Below are positions 1 to 9,686 of a stretch of 64,000 bases of DNA, piece by piece (the first letter of the stretch is position 1; each line of letters begins with the position of its first letter). The translations under genes and the position numbers were made by a program. The stretch covers positions 1-64,000 of the forward strand of contig WBMZ01000188.1 of assembly GCA_013400975.1 (NCBI GenBank). Direction: 5' to 3'. The notes below the pieces were generated by a model, which searched no databases, was not told where the DNA came from, and was given only the letters and a program-made list of their open reading frames with translations. Source of the DNA: Atrichornis clamosus (taxonomy: Eukaryota; Chordata; Aves; Passeriformes; Menuridae).

Positions 1-342
1 CGCGCTCCGCCGCGGCCGCCCGAGCGCGCCGCGCCCGCGGAGCGCCGGGAGCGTCCGGGGGGCACCGCGGGGACAGCGGGGCAGCGTGGGCGTGGGTGTG
101 CCTGCAAAACACTGCCCGCTCCCCCGCCACCTGAGAGTTTGGCTTTCCTTTCCTTTTCTTTTCGTTGTTTTTTTTTTTTTAATTTATTGGAAACGGTACT
201 CGCCAACTGTTTGATTTTTTTTATTTTTTCCTGGGTGTTACTTGTCAAAAGAGGAGGGGGGAATATGCTGTGGAAGGTGACAATTCAATTTATGATCTCT
301 CCCCTCCCCTTGGAGATGTTGTTTTATAATAGTACGTAACGA

Positions 343-520
343 TGCCTCTCTCCTTCCCTCTTCCTTCCCTTTTCCTTCCCTTTTCCTTACCTCCTTCCTT
401 CCTTCCTTCCTTCCTTCCTTCCCTCTCTTTTCCTCTCTTTTTCTCTCTCTTTCTTCCTTCCTAAGCTCTCTCTCCTCTTCTCTTTTTCTCTCCCCTCTTT
501 CCCCTCTCCCTCACTCCACA
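343..520. repeat. Polypyrimidine tract with (CCTT)n microsatellite core
   Basis: The plus strand is almost purely C and T for about 180 bases. A regular CCTT tetranucleotide run covers about 391-424, and less regular CT-rich sequence continues to about 510. It ends just before a CAG that could serve as a splice acceptor (525-527), so the tract could act as a very long polypyrimidine tract for a plus-strand exon. Homopurine-homopyrimidine DNA of this kind can also adopt triplex structure. The microsatellite itself is probably length-variable between individuals. Confidence 0.85.
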
Positions 521-527
521 CCCGCAG

Positions 528-566
528 GTGAATATACAAGTGCTGCCGCAGCCGGAGAAGCCCGAG
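528..566 (+). other. Possible 39-nt exon bounded by strong splice sites (unproven)
   Basis: A CAG acceptor at 525-527 follows a polypyrimidine tract of about 180 bases, and a perfect GTGAGT donor begins at 567. The 39 bases between them are open in the frame starting at 528 and would encode 13 residues, but I recognise no protein in them and see no partner exon. In context this could be an exon of a non-coding transcript running divergently from a promoter to the left, or a chance pairing of sites in a pyrimidine-rich region. No annotated gene is known to me on this strand between DMRTA2 and FAF1. Confidence 0.25.
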
Positions 567-809
567 GTGAGTATGATTTTCCATCTTTTCGTTGCGCTGT
601 AGCCTGGGGGAGTCCTGCCCGCCCTTCGCTCCCCAGAAAGTTCGCTCTTTCTTTCTCCTGCCAGCTGTTTGCGTGACTACATGTTCAACAGGCGCCTTCC
701 CCCGGGGAAAATAAACCCGAGGGACTGATTTTTGAGGAGGAGGAGGCTGCCGGGCTGGTAACTGTATATTAACCCCGGAGCTTTTGTTTTAGCATCAACC
801 ACCCGGGTT

Positions 810-817
810 TGACGTCA
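810..817. promoter_or_regulatory. Consensus CRE palindrome (CREB/ATF site)
   Basis: The sequence reads TGACGTCA, the full palindromic cAMP-response element bound by CREB/ATF dimers. It sits between GC-rich islands in the left domain and keeps its central CpG. Full CREs in CpG-rich DNA are typical of promoters and proximal enhancers. No transcription start is established here, so function is inferred from the motif only. Confidence 0.45.
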
Positions 818-1432
818 CCTTCGCTGGTAGCGGGAGGAGGTAGCACTTCGGTGGGAAATAACGCCGTCTCCTTTCCCCAGGGCTCTCCCCTCTCTTTCCC
901 ACGAGGGATCTCCATCTCCTCGGCACTTCCGAAAGTTCTTTTTTACAAGTATCCGTAAGACCTTCCTCGTAGTGGGAACTGTCTGCCGGTCGTAGGGGCC
1001 TCCCCCCGCCGCCTCAGCACCTGTGCTCCCACGCCGCGAGATCTGCCCCCGGCGCCTCCCCGGGCGCTCTGCCCCGGGCGACCTGCGGGTCCCGAGCCGG
1101 GAGCAGAGAAAGCCCCGGCTCCGCTCGAAACGTTCCGGTCCTGCCCGCCGCTCCCTCCGCGGCTGGAGACCGCGCAGGGCCGCGGGGCAGCCCCGCTGCA
1201 GAACACGCAGCGCTCGCTGATGCTCTGGTGACTCTTCCCCTTGGTCACTCTCCTTCTGTGGTTTGTGAAAAGCACAATTGCAGAGCCCCGCAAATTGTCA
1301 ATATTTTTATCACACTTACATCCATCTTCCTCTCTCTCTTTTTTTTCTTTTCTATTTTTTTTTTGGTCACGAAATGAGCACTTTCCTATTCGATTTTCTG
1401 TGAGTGCAGCTGCCACCCACTCTTCGTGATTT

Positions 1433-1448
1433 AGGTGTTATAACACCT
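1433..1448. promoter_or_regulatory. Perfect 16-bp palindrome made of two T-box half-site cores
   Basis: The sequence AGGTGTTATAACACCT is identical to its reverse complement. Each arm starts with AGGTGT, the core of the T-box half-site (AGGTGTGA), and the two cores face each other across a TATA centre. It opens an AT-rich block at about 1433-1640 within the CpG-rich domain. T-box factors such as Brachyury and TBR1/EOMES can bind paired half-sites in several orientations and spacings, so this is a plausible site. The last two bases of the half-site consensus (GA) are not present. Confidence 0.4.
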
Positions 1449-3784
1449 TTATTTAATACACCCGCCAAGTCAAAATATCCGATTTAATTTTATTCGCAAC
1501 CACTAATTTTATTCTCCGGGGAGTATTACTCTAATAATCTGATTTAATTGGGAATTCGTAGAACTCGTTCAGACCTAAAATGAAACATTTAAAGTATTGC
1601 TTTATGTTGGCTTAACATGAAGAATATGTTCTCCCTTCTTCCTGGCAATTTTTGGGGGGATTGTGATGCGGTTTTGTTTCTGCAAATACCTTCCCCTTTT
1701 CCCCCCGAGGCAGCCTGCCACCGCCAACAACACAGGACACGGGTTACGCCGATTTCCCCCGTTCCCTTGTCTTTCAGCTTTGATTTAAATTAAAGGTCTG
1801 GGTTATCCTTTCCGTTTATGACAGTTTAAAACTATCTATTTTGGAAACAGCCAAGGGGAAAAAAAATCCAACCAAGCAAACAAAAAAACCCCAAGAGTGG
1901 GTCATTAATCAGCCAGTGAAATGCAGTGGTTTCTGTTCGGAGCCCCATGCCTTTAGTAACGTTGCAAACGGCGCTGTTGAAGTTTGAACACACAGAGTGT
2001 AGCATCTCCATCCCGAGGCTGTTTCCGTGGGCTCCTGCAGCACGTCCCCACTCACTGTAATAGGGAGAGTTGGGGTACAGCGCCCTAGAGCTGGGCGCGT
2101 GAACGCCCAGCGCCTGTTTCTGCTGTTTATCCAAAGTCAGCAGAGGACATCCCTTCGTCCCAAACACTCAGTCGTGTGCTGTTTTCAAGTGTTTCGCTCA
2201 GTGTCAATCCGACAACGTAATAGAAGCGTTTTATCAAATAAAAAAATTAAAATTGCAGGAATATGTAAGGCAGCGCCAGGACTCGGGAAGTTCTGAGGGC
2301 ATTTGTCCAAATCTCCCCCAATTTCACGGGCGTTTGACGGTTTCCCACGCTCCGCTCCTCTCCCGCCGCCCCCAAGGCCGGCAGCAGCCCCGGCAGGCGT
2401 CCGGAGACGGCGGGGGCTGGAGGCGAAGCCGCCGCTCCCGGGAAGCGCCGCTCTTGCCGGGGTCGCTCCTGACCGGGAGCTGAGGCCTTTTCTCGGGCTC
2501 GGCACCCTGCTCCGGGCTCGGGGAGACTCTGCCTTTCCGCTTTGCAGGAGGGAAGGGTCTGAAGGGGCCGCTTCCAACCGGGACTCAACTATTCCTGCGC
2601 TGCTGTCCTCTTTTAAAGCACCTTTAGAAAATAGCCTGGAATCTCACTTCTCACCGGTTTGGTATTTTAATAATAATTTCTTCCCTGTCCGTATTTTCCG
2701 TTGAAAGTTTCCACTGTGAACCCAGACATGTTGCACACATTTCACAGACTTACTCACACAAACCACCCCCGAGCTGTGAGTTAGCCCAGACCAGCAGAGG
2801 CGCGGCCAGGACCTGCCACGGGCTCGGGGCTCTCTCCAGCTCTGTCCCGGCCTGCCAGAGCCCTGTGCGTGTGTGAGTATAGACGGGAGGCAATGTGGAG
2901 GTGGATGTTGCTCTCCCCCCACCCCTCCCTTCTTCCCCTCCTTCTCTCCTACCGCAATTTATTTCTGTTTGACGAGACGCAATAAAATCTTCTTGAACAT
3001 CCCTGTTCCCGTGTCTTTCTGGGGAGGGATGTTTGTTTTAGGCACGCACAGAACAGCCGCGCTCCCGCTGCCCGGGTGGGACGAGGAAAGAGAAATTCTT
3101 TTCCCCGAACCCGGGGAAATGCAACTTTAAAGCCCCCGAGACTGGTCTCGCTCCCAGCTTGGCTCTGGAAACAACTTCCACCAGCATCAAACCACGAGAG
3201 GAGCTCAGGCTTGGACCCAGCTCCTCATTTCCTCCCCTCAGGCGCTGGCCGGGCCCCGAAGGAGCAGCCCTGGTTGGCACCGGGCGCCTGGGCCGGCTCC
3301 AGGGCAGGGGGAAGAGCGGGTCCCCCCGCGGTCAGTGCCCTGCCCGGGCCGGGAGGGGCCAGCCGCCGACCCCCGGAGCCGCCCGTGCTAGAGGGTCCAA
3401 GAGGTAACCCCGCCATGGTCAGGGCAGCCCGCGCCCTCCAGACACGTGAAAATCGGCGATACTTCGTTACAGGAATGACCAGAAACAACGCGTTTCGTTG
3501 CGCAGTGCCCCGGTTGCTGCTCAGTTATCCCACTGCGCGTTTTACTCTGGCAGCATCCAGAAACGCACCATTCAGCGCCCACGGCTCAGCGCTCACATCT
3601 GGGTCAGCTCGATAAAACACGAGACGGTTTTCATATATTTATTTTGAAGAAGCCCCGATATCCCCGGTCTTTGTTTCTCTCCTCACTCCCCCTGATTCAC
3701 CTAAAGGCTTTCCGTGTGTGGCTGCTCCGGTGCCCAAGTTTGAGAGGGCTGCAGCAGCAACGGTGCTGCTGCAGCTTCCCCCAA

Positions 3785-4165
3785 TTGCAGTGGTAAAATC
3801 TTAATTAAAAAGCGCCCGGCTATTGGCTGCCATGCGGGGGAAGGGACACGCACGCCCGCAGGCAGCGCAGCGCTCGGAAGCATCCCAGAGAAATATAGTT
3901 CTTGATTAGTGTATTTTCATCTCGTTCTTAGCTGAAGACAGTTTGTAAGTACCTGCTAATGTTAGTGCTCTTTAAGGTTTCAATTGTTCTAGGGGGTTTG
4001 CCATTGACTTTTTCATTATTTACCTACTGAATCAAAGTAAGCAAATGCCATCTGTTTCCCTGCTGCTATCATCTTCACTTTTAATTATCCGCCCAGCAGC
4101 CTAATAGAGATGATATTAAACTAAATCTTTTTGACATTAAAAGTAATTATCCCCAAACCAATATT
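3785..4165. promoter_or_regulatory. AT-rich block with homeodomain and CCAAT motifs, candidate conserved enhancer
   Basis: Between GC-rich islands this block carries TTAATTAA near 3801, an inverted CCAAT (ATTGG) near 3822, and several TAAT/ATTA cores (for example TTTTAATTATCC near 4080 and GTAATTATCCCC near 4143). The texture, a high-complexity AT-rich sequence flanked by CpG islands next to a developmental gene, is that of a vertebrate conserved non-coding element. Conservation cannot be measured here, so this is a candidate only. No open frame of note runs through it. Confidence 0.35.
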
Positions 4166-4774
4166 ACAAGAATGAAAATTACCACCACCAGCACCCCCCC
4201 TTCAAGAAAAAGGCACATTACTCCTAGTCCAGGCAACCTCTTCAGATCCGGAGCGAGGAAAGGGAGACGGAATTCCCGTTAGCCCGGACTTCCCAAGTAT
4301 TTGAAACACTATTAACTCGATTTCCCGGCTCCCAGTGGGGGAGGAAAAAGTGACAAGGGAGTAAGATTTGTGGAAGAAAATAAGGGAAATTCGGGTCTCC
4401 GCGTACTCCTGCGCGGGCTCAGCTCCGCCCGCAGCCCGGCGGCCGCACGGCGGGGACCCGCACCGGGGCGGGTGGCGGGGCCGGGGCTGCCTGACCCCTC
4501 CGAGATCCGCCGGGCCCGGCACAGGTACCAGTCCTCGGCTTTTAGAGGACAGCACGTCCTAAACACACAGACATGCGGCCCTCGAAAGGCTTCGCACCAT
4601 CCGTGGGCACCGGCCGTGCGCAACGCGCTGGCTTTGCGAGGACGGTCATTAGGGGGACACTGGGATCGGGACCGTAATGAAGGGCACGGCGGGTTCTCTG
4701 GCAGATGGCCGCCGGCCGAATTACCTCCACAGAGTCATTTCGCTTACTCTCAGACTTCTCCGCCATTTCTCCTC

Positions 4775-5010
4775 CGACTCGCTTTAATATGAGCCGGAGC
4801 CGCGTCTCCCATTTCCTTTAATATGTGCTAAACTGAGCTAATTTTAATTGCATGTTTCAACTTTGCTAATTAAATAGAGTGGTCTAATTAAAAGTGACTA
4901 GGGAACAGTTTTAATTCAACCCTCTACTTTTTTAACAATCCATTATACAACAAATCCAGGGTAAGCCCTCCCTTTAAAAAAGCTACAGATGATTGAGTTT
5001 TTACACCTTT
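4775..5010. promoter_or_regulatory. TAAT-cluster block, candidate homeodomain/POU-bound element
   Basis: Within about 90 bases (4838-4920) there are several homeodomain cores: AGCTAATTTTAATTGCATG, GCTAATTAAAT, TCTAATTAAAAG and TTTTAATTC. The first joins TAAT to GCAT, as in POU-homeodomain sites. Just upstream the 10-mer CTTTAATATG occurs twice, at 4782-4791 and 4816-4825. The region lies inside the CpG-rich domain and has no coding potential. The identity of any bound factor is inference. Confidence 0.4.
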
Positions 5011-5267
5011 TTACACGCTCACAATGGGGAGACTTGACCCAACATATGTAGCGGTGGGGCCGGGCCCCCCCGGCTCCCCGGCGGGGCATCGCGACCGAGC
5101 CGCCTCGCTGCTGCTGCCCCGCCTGAGCGCGGCTGGACCCGGGGGCTTCCCGGGGCCTCCCTGCTGGAAGTGCGGAGACTATTAGCCCAGCAGAGGTTAG
5201 AGTAGCACATCCCCAAGACAGCAGCCCAGGATTTGGGAAAATCGGGCTCTTTACACGCTTCATCTCT

Positions 5268-5440
5268 TCACCAAGTGCTCATTAGGTTGTTAACCTCTGG
5301 TTCACATGAAAGGGGCATGTGATGAATCCCCTCCCGAACAAATGGGCGCATCCCCCTTCAGGCACTGAACAAAGCCCTTAAAATAACTGCACAAGAAAGC
5401 CTTTAGTTGTTACTCTAAAATTTCTTTTCTCTGAGAGCTT
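5268..5440. promoter_or_regulatory. Short AT-rich block, weak candidate element
   Basis: A high-complexity stretch between two GC-rich islands carries a CTCATTAGG homeodomain-type core and a GTTAAC hexamer near 5290. Nothing in it codes convincingly. It is listed because its texture matches the neighbouring blocks; no specific function can be assigned. Confidence 0.2.
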
Positions 5441-6574
5441 GTGCCCATCCACACACACGCACACCGACACACAGAAAGACGAAAAAAAGAGCTAACACAC
5501 GCAAAAATCCATCCATCACCCCCCTCCCTCGTGTGCTGAAGCTAAAAATTAAAAATCCGTGTTCCGTCCCCAAGGCCTTCGGCGCTGGCTGATGTCCCTC
5601 GGGTTTGGCTGAGTCTCGGTCTAGGGCTTCCCAAGGGAGGGAAGAAAATCTTAATCGTTTTAGCGGGGCGGGCGGGGGAGCAGCCTCTGCCTGTGAAGGG
5701 GGAAAGCCACGCGCCCCGGCCGGGGGCAGCGCTCTGCGGGGACGGGGTGGTGTGGGGGTGCCCATGCCGGCCCCCGCTCTGCTCTCCCCTTCTTCCACCT
5801 GCCCGAGAGACGAGCGGATCCGCAGCGCAGGAGGGCGCGGGCCGGAGGTTCCCCTTCTTGCAGGGGGAGCGCGGCGAGGGCCGGGACACCTCGGGGACAG
5901 CCCAGCGTCCCCAGTGCCCCACCCCGTGCCCTGGCCCCGCTTTGCGCTGGCAGCAGAGCGGCGGAGCGGGTCATCTCCTAAACCAGGCGGGCTCAACCTC
6001 CGGGGCCAGCGCTGCCTGCTCGGGGCTCACTGCCCACGGAGGGCTGGCCAGGGTGCCGAGCCTGGTTCCGCATTCCCACCGCTCGCCTGTGTATTTGGGG
6101 CTCTTTAAGACCTTTGCTTTTCTCTCCCTCCCTCCTTCTCCCTCTCCCTTTTTATTTCCCAGCCCCTCGGGCATGGATTAAAGTGACAGACAATTTTCCC
6201 CTCGCACCTTATTGATGGTTAAATGCACTTTGAGTTAATGCGCGGGAAGCGGGGAGGGCGGGGGGGGCTGTCCCGGGAGCGCTGCGAACCTCCGCGGGTC
6301 GACGGAGCGGCCGCGGGCCGGGGGCGGCTCGGCACGGGCTGCCCCGCTCCCTCCCCGCATCACCTCGCGGGTGGCTGCGGGGCAGCGGAGGCTCCGCGGA
6401 GAACCCCCGCGTCCGCGGCGCTTCCCGTGGCACAGGAACACGCGCGTGTCCCGCAGCCTCCCCGGCAGCCGCGGGCACACGCGCTCGCACTGCCGGGCGC
6501 ACGCAGGTACCGCGCAGGCAGCAGCTCGGAGCCAGAATGAGTCGGGAGAGCTCCGCTCTGCTAATTTACCATAG

Positions 6575-6860
6575 GGCGCTCCGAGAGGTTCATTAAAAAG
6601 GCTCTTGTCAGCTCTCTAACGATCCGAGAGCTTTTTAATTATATTTTATATTCCCCTACCCTTCTCCTAACTTCAAACACATGGTAAAAAGGATTTGCTG
6701 TTTTGTTTCAGGTAAAACCTAATAATTAAAATTCAGACCCCGTCCCATGCATCTGCTTCGCCTTTGCCAAATGAATTGAAGGGAGAGAGAAAAGCGATTT
6801 CATTGAGATCACAGATGGGGTGCAGGTTTTTGGAAGAAATTTGAGAAACACCATTGTCCA
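6575..6860. promoter_or_regulatory. AT-rich block between CpG islands, candidate conserved element
   Basis: This stretch has TTTTTAATTATATT near 6632, CTAATAATTAAAATTC near 6719 and a run of non-repetitive A/T-biased sequence. The preceding island (6240-6560) and the following one (7080-7220) are strongly GC-rich, so the block stands out sharply. Homeodomain cores are the only motif class I can name with any support. It contains no coding exon that I recognise. Confidence 0.3.
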
Positions 6861-7214
6861 GAATCAAAACTCTATGTCTTGCCCCACAAAGGGGGCTGCT
6901 TTAAGCCCCTCAACTTCTATGGGGCTTGTTTTTTAAACTTTAAGTGTTCTGCACAATAAGCTGCCACCAAAATGTCACAACCACTCTAATTCCAAGTGTG
7001 TCTCATTGCAAAGGGTGCAGAAAAATGAAGGGAGCAAAGGGAAGGAGTGTAATTAAAAACCCTGGAGCTCCCTCCTGCCTGCTGGGGCCCGGCGGCCGGT
7101 CCGGGGCGGGGGCGGCGGGGAAGTGCCCCCGCCCGTGGCAGTGGGACGGACACTCCAAGGTGCGGGGCATCCCCCCGGCGCTGCGCCCGCATCTGCCCGG
7201 CCACATCCCGGCTC

Positions 7215-7460
7215 AGTACATCGGAGCGTTTCCATATTTTGGAGGCTAAATTGTTTCATTAGCCGAAAGCAGAAGATTAAGCCTTTTATTTTTATTCATG
7301 ATCATGACAGCCCCAGTCGGATTTGCAGGAGGATTCCCCCCCTCAATGTTTATTGCCCCAGGAGCTCAGGAGCTGAACAATCCTGACGGAATGCGATAGA
7401 TAAACACAGTCTCCATCGTTCAAGAGACATATCGAGGGTGTTTGCGGAGGGGCGGGAGGG
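7215..7460. promoter_or_regulatory. Candidate conserved element with 12-bp palindrome and forkhead-type motifs
   Basis: The block contains a perfect 12-bp palindrome TCATGATCATGA at 7296-7307, a TGTTTATTG forkhead-type motif near 7347, and GATAAACAC near 7397, which contains the reverse-complement forkhead core. CATTAGCC near 7256 is a homeodomain-type core. The block follows a CpG island and has no convincing coding frame. Assignment as an enhancer is inferred from motif density and position. Confidence 0.35.
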
Positions 7461-7909
7461 CCGGTTTAACAGCATCATCAAAAACCACACGCACTTTGGG
7501 AAAAAAGTAATTCTTGTATTCTTTTTACAGTTCACACGCGGTGTTTAACGGGGCCCTTATACAAACACAGACTTCTTTCAAGTTAATGATGGACCATCTG
7601 CAATTACCACGGCACCGTCCAGGCCCGTCCCCGCACTGGTGCCATCAGCCACGCGGGACCGGGCAGCGCCGAGTCGATGCCCGAGCATGTGGCTCCATTT
7701 GTTTGGTTGGTTTTCTGTTCGGTTGTGGTCTGTTTGGGTTTTTTTTCCAGGAATGCCCAATTCTTCCTTGCGCGTCTCTCGCCCAGCGCCGGGCCGAGCG
7801 GCCCCACCTCCATGCGCGCCCGCGGGGAAGGGCGCAGCCGCCGCGCCGGCCCAAGGCGCGGCACCGAGGCTTTTTTCCCTCTTGTGATTTCGNCGCTGTA
7901 ATTATTTTA

Positions 7910-7953
7910 AAAATAATTTTAAAATAATTTTAAAATAATTTTAAAATAATTTT
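7910..7953. repeat. Four exact tandem copies of an 11-bp A/T unit, next to an ambiguous base
   Basis: AAAATAATTTT is repeated at 7910-7920, 7921-7931, 7932-7942 and 7943-7953, preceded by a degenerate copy at about 7899-7909. Each unit is close to self-complementary. An 11-bp period puts the A- and T-tracts nearly in phase with the helical turn, which favours intrinsic DNA bending. It lies between two very GC-rich stretches, and the only N in the window is 17 bases upstream at 7893, so the copy number may be an assembly compromise. Confidence 0.9.
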
Positions 7954-9439
7954 TGGCGGCGGTGCGGGTAGAGTCGAGTCGGGGTGCGGAGCCAGGGCAG
8001 CCGGGGAGGGTCCGCGTCGAGCGCGAAGGGAAGAGAGACCTGCGGCTCCACGCAGCGCTCCGGCGCCTCTGGGAATTCTGCTCCCACGGCTGCATCCCGC
8101 CCGGGAGAGGCCGAAGGGCGGCTGCGGTCCGGGCTGGACCCGGTCAGGCCCGGGAAGTGCCTTCTCCCCCATCCCACTCCTCCGCGCCAGCCTCTTAAGG
8201 GGGAGCGGGCGGCCGCGAGGTGCGAAGGCGCGGTGGGACCTGCATCAAGGTGGGGGTCTCTTTTTTTGGTGTTTTTGTTCGTTTATTTGCTTGGTTTGGT
8301 TTTGCCAGGTTAGACGATACTGCAACAGCCACACCATGTCTTACTCGCCTTCGTCTAAACCTTGAAAACGTAGAAGTACATTTCAGTAGCGGAGTGTTCT
8401 CTGTAACTCGCGGGTTATACTTCAGTTCTAAAAAATACCTCCTCCTCTTTTTATTAGATCCACAAAATAATTTATAAATTTATCAGCGAGTTTATAATTG
8501 TCATTAAAAAAATTCCTTCTCCATTGCCACCACAGTTTGGAAATCTTGCTTTCCCTTACACGAAGTCCTAATTAATCAGGGCAGATAAACAGGCAAATAG
8601 GCCTACAGAAAGTGAAAAATATTTCTGTGTACACATTAGAATAATCTTTAAATCCTGAAATGGTTGCAACAGAACGGGGGTTTTCAAATGACAACAAATT
8701 AGGTCTATCTGTAAATTTAGAAAAGGCAAGAGTGTGAGTAGGATGCCATAATTACAAGGTATGAAAAATACCCATGAGTGATAGTAACTCATGCTAACAG
8801 GGACTTTGACAATAGGCTAAGTAAAACATAGAGGCAAATAAAATGATAGAAACTACATTTTTAGGTAAATGAAAACATACTTATATTCACTACTTTACTA
8901 AATGATAATAATTTTTAAAAATCACTTGAGTAGCATTACCCTTATAGAAGAAAACTGCATAAAGAGGAAAATAATAAAGAGAAATTAAGGTCACAGAAGA
9001 AAGACTAAGATTGTAATCAAAACTCTTTGAAGACACTGTCTTAGATTCTCAGAGTGCACATATATCTGACTTTAAAAGGCTACAGAATGCCCACAAGAAG
9101 TAGTTGGGCCATGTGAACGAGCACATTAAAGGATGCAATTGGATGACAGAGCCAAATAAGGAAAACAGAAAAAAAAAATTACAAAATCCAGGGAAATCTC
9201 ACATTTGGAAGATACAAATCCAGAACTAAACAAGTCACAGACCACAAGGAACAATTACAAAAGGCATAAAGGATCATTAAAAATACCCCAAATCTGCCAG
9301 AAGATAATTGGACTAATATATTTTTACAGTGTAAGGCTCTTTTTACTAAAAATAGGGCAATTGCAGGAAAAGTAAGCTAGTAGTTTGTAGAGGTGATTAC
9401 TACAGTGGAAACACCTTTTCTTGAGAAAAAAAGGGAATA

Positions 9440-9620
9440 TTACTCAAGAGATTGATAGCAGGAAGCAGTAAGCAACAATTTTCACAGTGAGAGGATTCCA
9501 GCAACGTCCCCAAGGATCCCTGTGGGAACCTGTGTTATTCAAGGTACTCAGACACCACTCTCTGGAAAAAGGGATCAGTAGTGAGCTGATGATATTAATA
9601 AATAATATAAACTCATTCAA
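9440..9620 (+). mobile_element. Old, degraded CR1-type LINE fragment (reverse transcriptase part)
   Basis: The sequence around 9507-9540 translates as PQGSLWEPVLF, which resembles the PQGS-x-LGP-VLF motif of non-LTR reverse transcriptases. The following CTGGAAAAAGGGATCAGTAG resembles the next segment of amniote CR1 elements. The frame is disrupted beyond this point and no intact domain remains. The flanks (about 9020-9440 and 9620-9760) may be further decayed parts of the same insertion, but I cannot set exact ends. Such copies are inactive remnants. Confidence 0.55.
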
Positions 9621-9650
9621 GTTGGGTGGCTTGAAAGTGAATAGTGATGA

Positions 9651-9686
9651 ACTGTGGAATACTGTGGAATACTGTGGAATACTGTG
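9651..9686. repeat. Short tandem repeat of the 10-mer ACTGTGGAAT
   Basis: Three exact copies (9651-9660, 9661-9670, 9671-9680) are followed by a partial copy, ACTGTG. It lies at the downstream end of the old CR1 fragment and probably arose by local slippage. Confidence 0.9.

Larger units (their letters stand above)
1..8300. promoter_or_regulatory. CpG-rich intergenic domain downstream of FAF1, probably the DMRTA2 upstream region
   Basis: GC-rich, CpG-dense islands (roughly 1-130, 960-1230, 2300-2560, 2780-3620, 4400-4760, 5040-5200, 5560-6100, 6240-6560, 7080-7220, 7600-7890 and 7950-8260) alternate with AT-rich, TAAT-containing blocks. At about 8300 the composition switches to plain AT-rich DNA. 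This pattern is known from broad, unmethylated, Polycomb-marked domains around developmental transcription factor genes. In human the gene past the FAF1 3' end is DMRTA2, in the same orientation, about 13 kb away as I recall, which fits this position. I looked for DMRTA2 coding sequence on the minus strand and saw no DM-domain cysteine/histidine pattern, so the gene is not in the window, though a non-coding first exon near the left edge cannot be excluded. Open frames here run on both strands, as expected from GC-rich DNA poor in stop codons, and are not called as genes. Confidence 0.6.

Noticed and set aside
1..600. DMRTA2 coding exon at the left edge
   Set aside because: Synteny predicts DMRTA2 just to the left, but no frame on either strand shows the DM-domain cysteine/histidine pattern, so it is not in the window.
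2980..2985. AATAAA on the plus strand as the end of a plus-strand gene
   Set aside because: No upstream exon or coding frame supports a transcript ending there; single hexamers are common by chance.
3571..3592. REST/NRSF-like site (TTCAGCGCC followed by CAGCGC)
   Set aside because: The left half fits but the right half needs an inserted base and a mismatch, and the spacing is not one of those I know to be functional.
5415..5996. 193-residue minus-strand open frame in the CpG-rich domain
   Set aside because: It overlaps other long frames on both strands, is rich in Pro, Arg, Ala and Gly as expected of GC-rich non-coding DNA, and has no domain or splice context. The same holds for frames at 2303-2704, 3076-3615 and 5605-6108.
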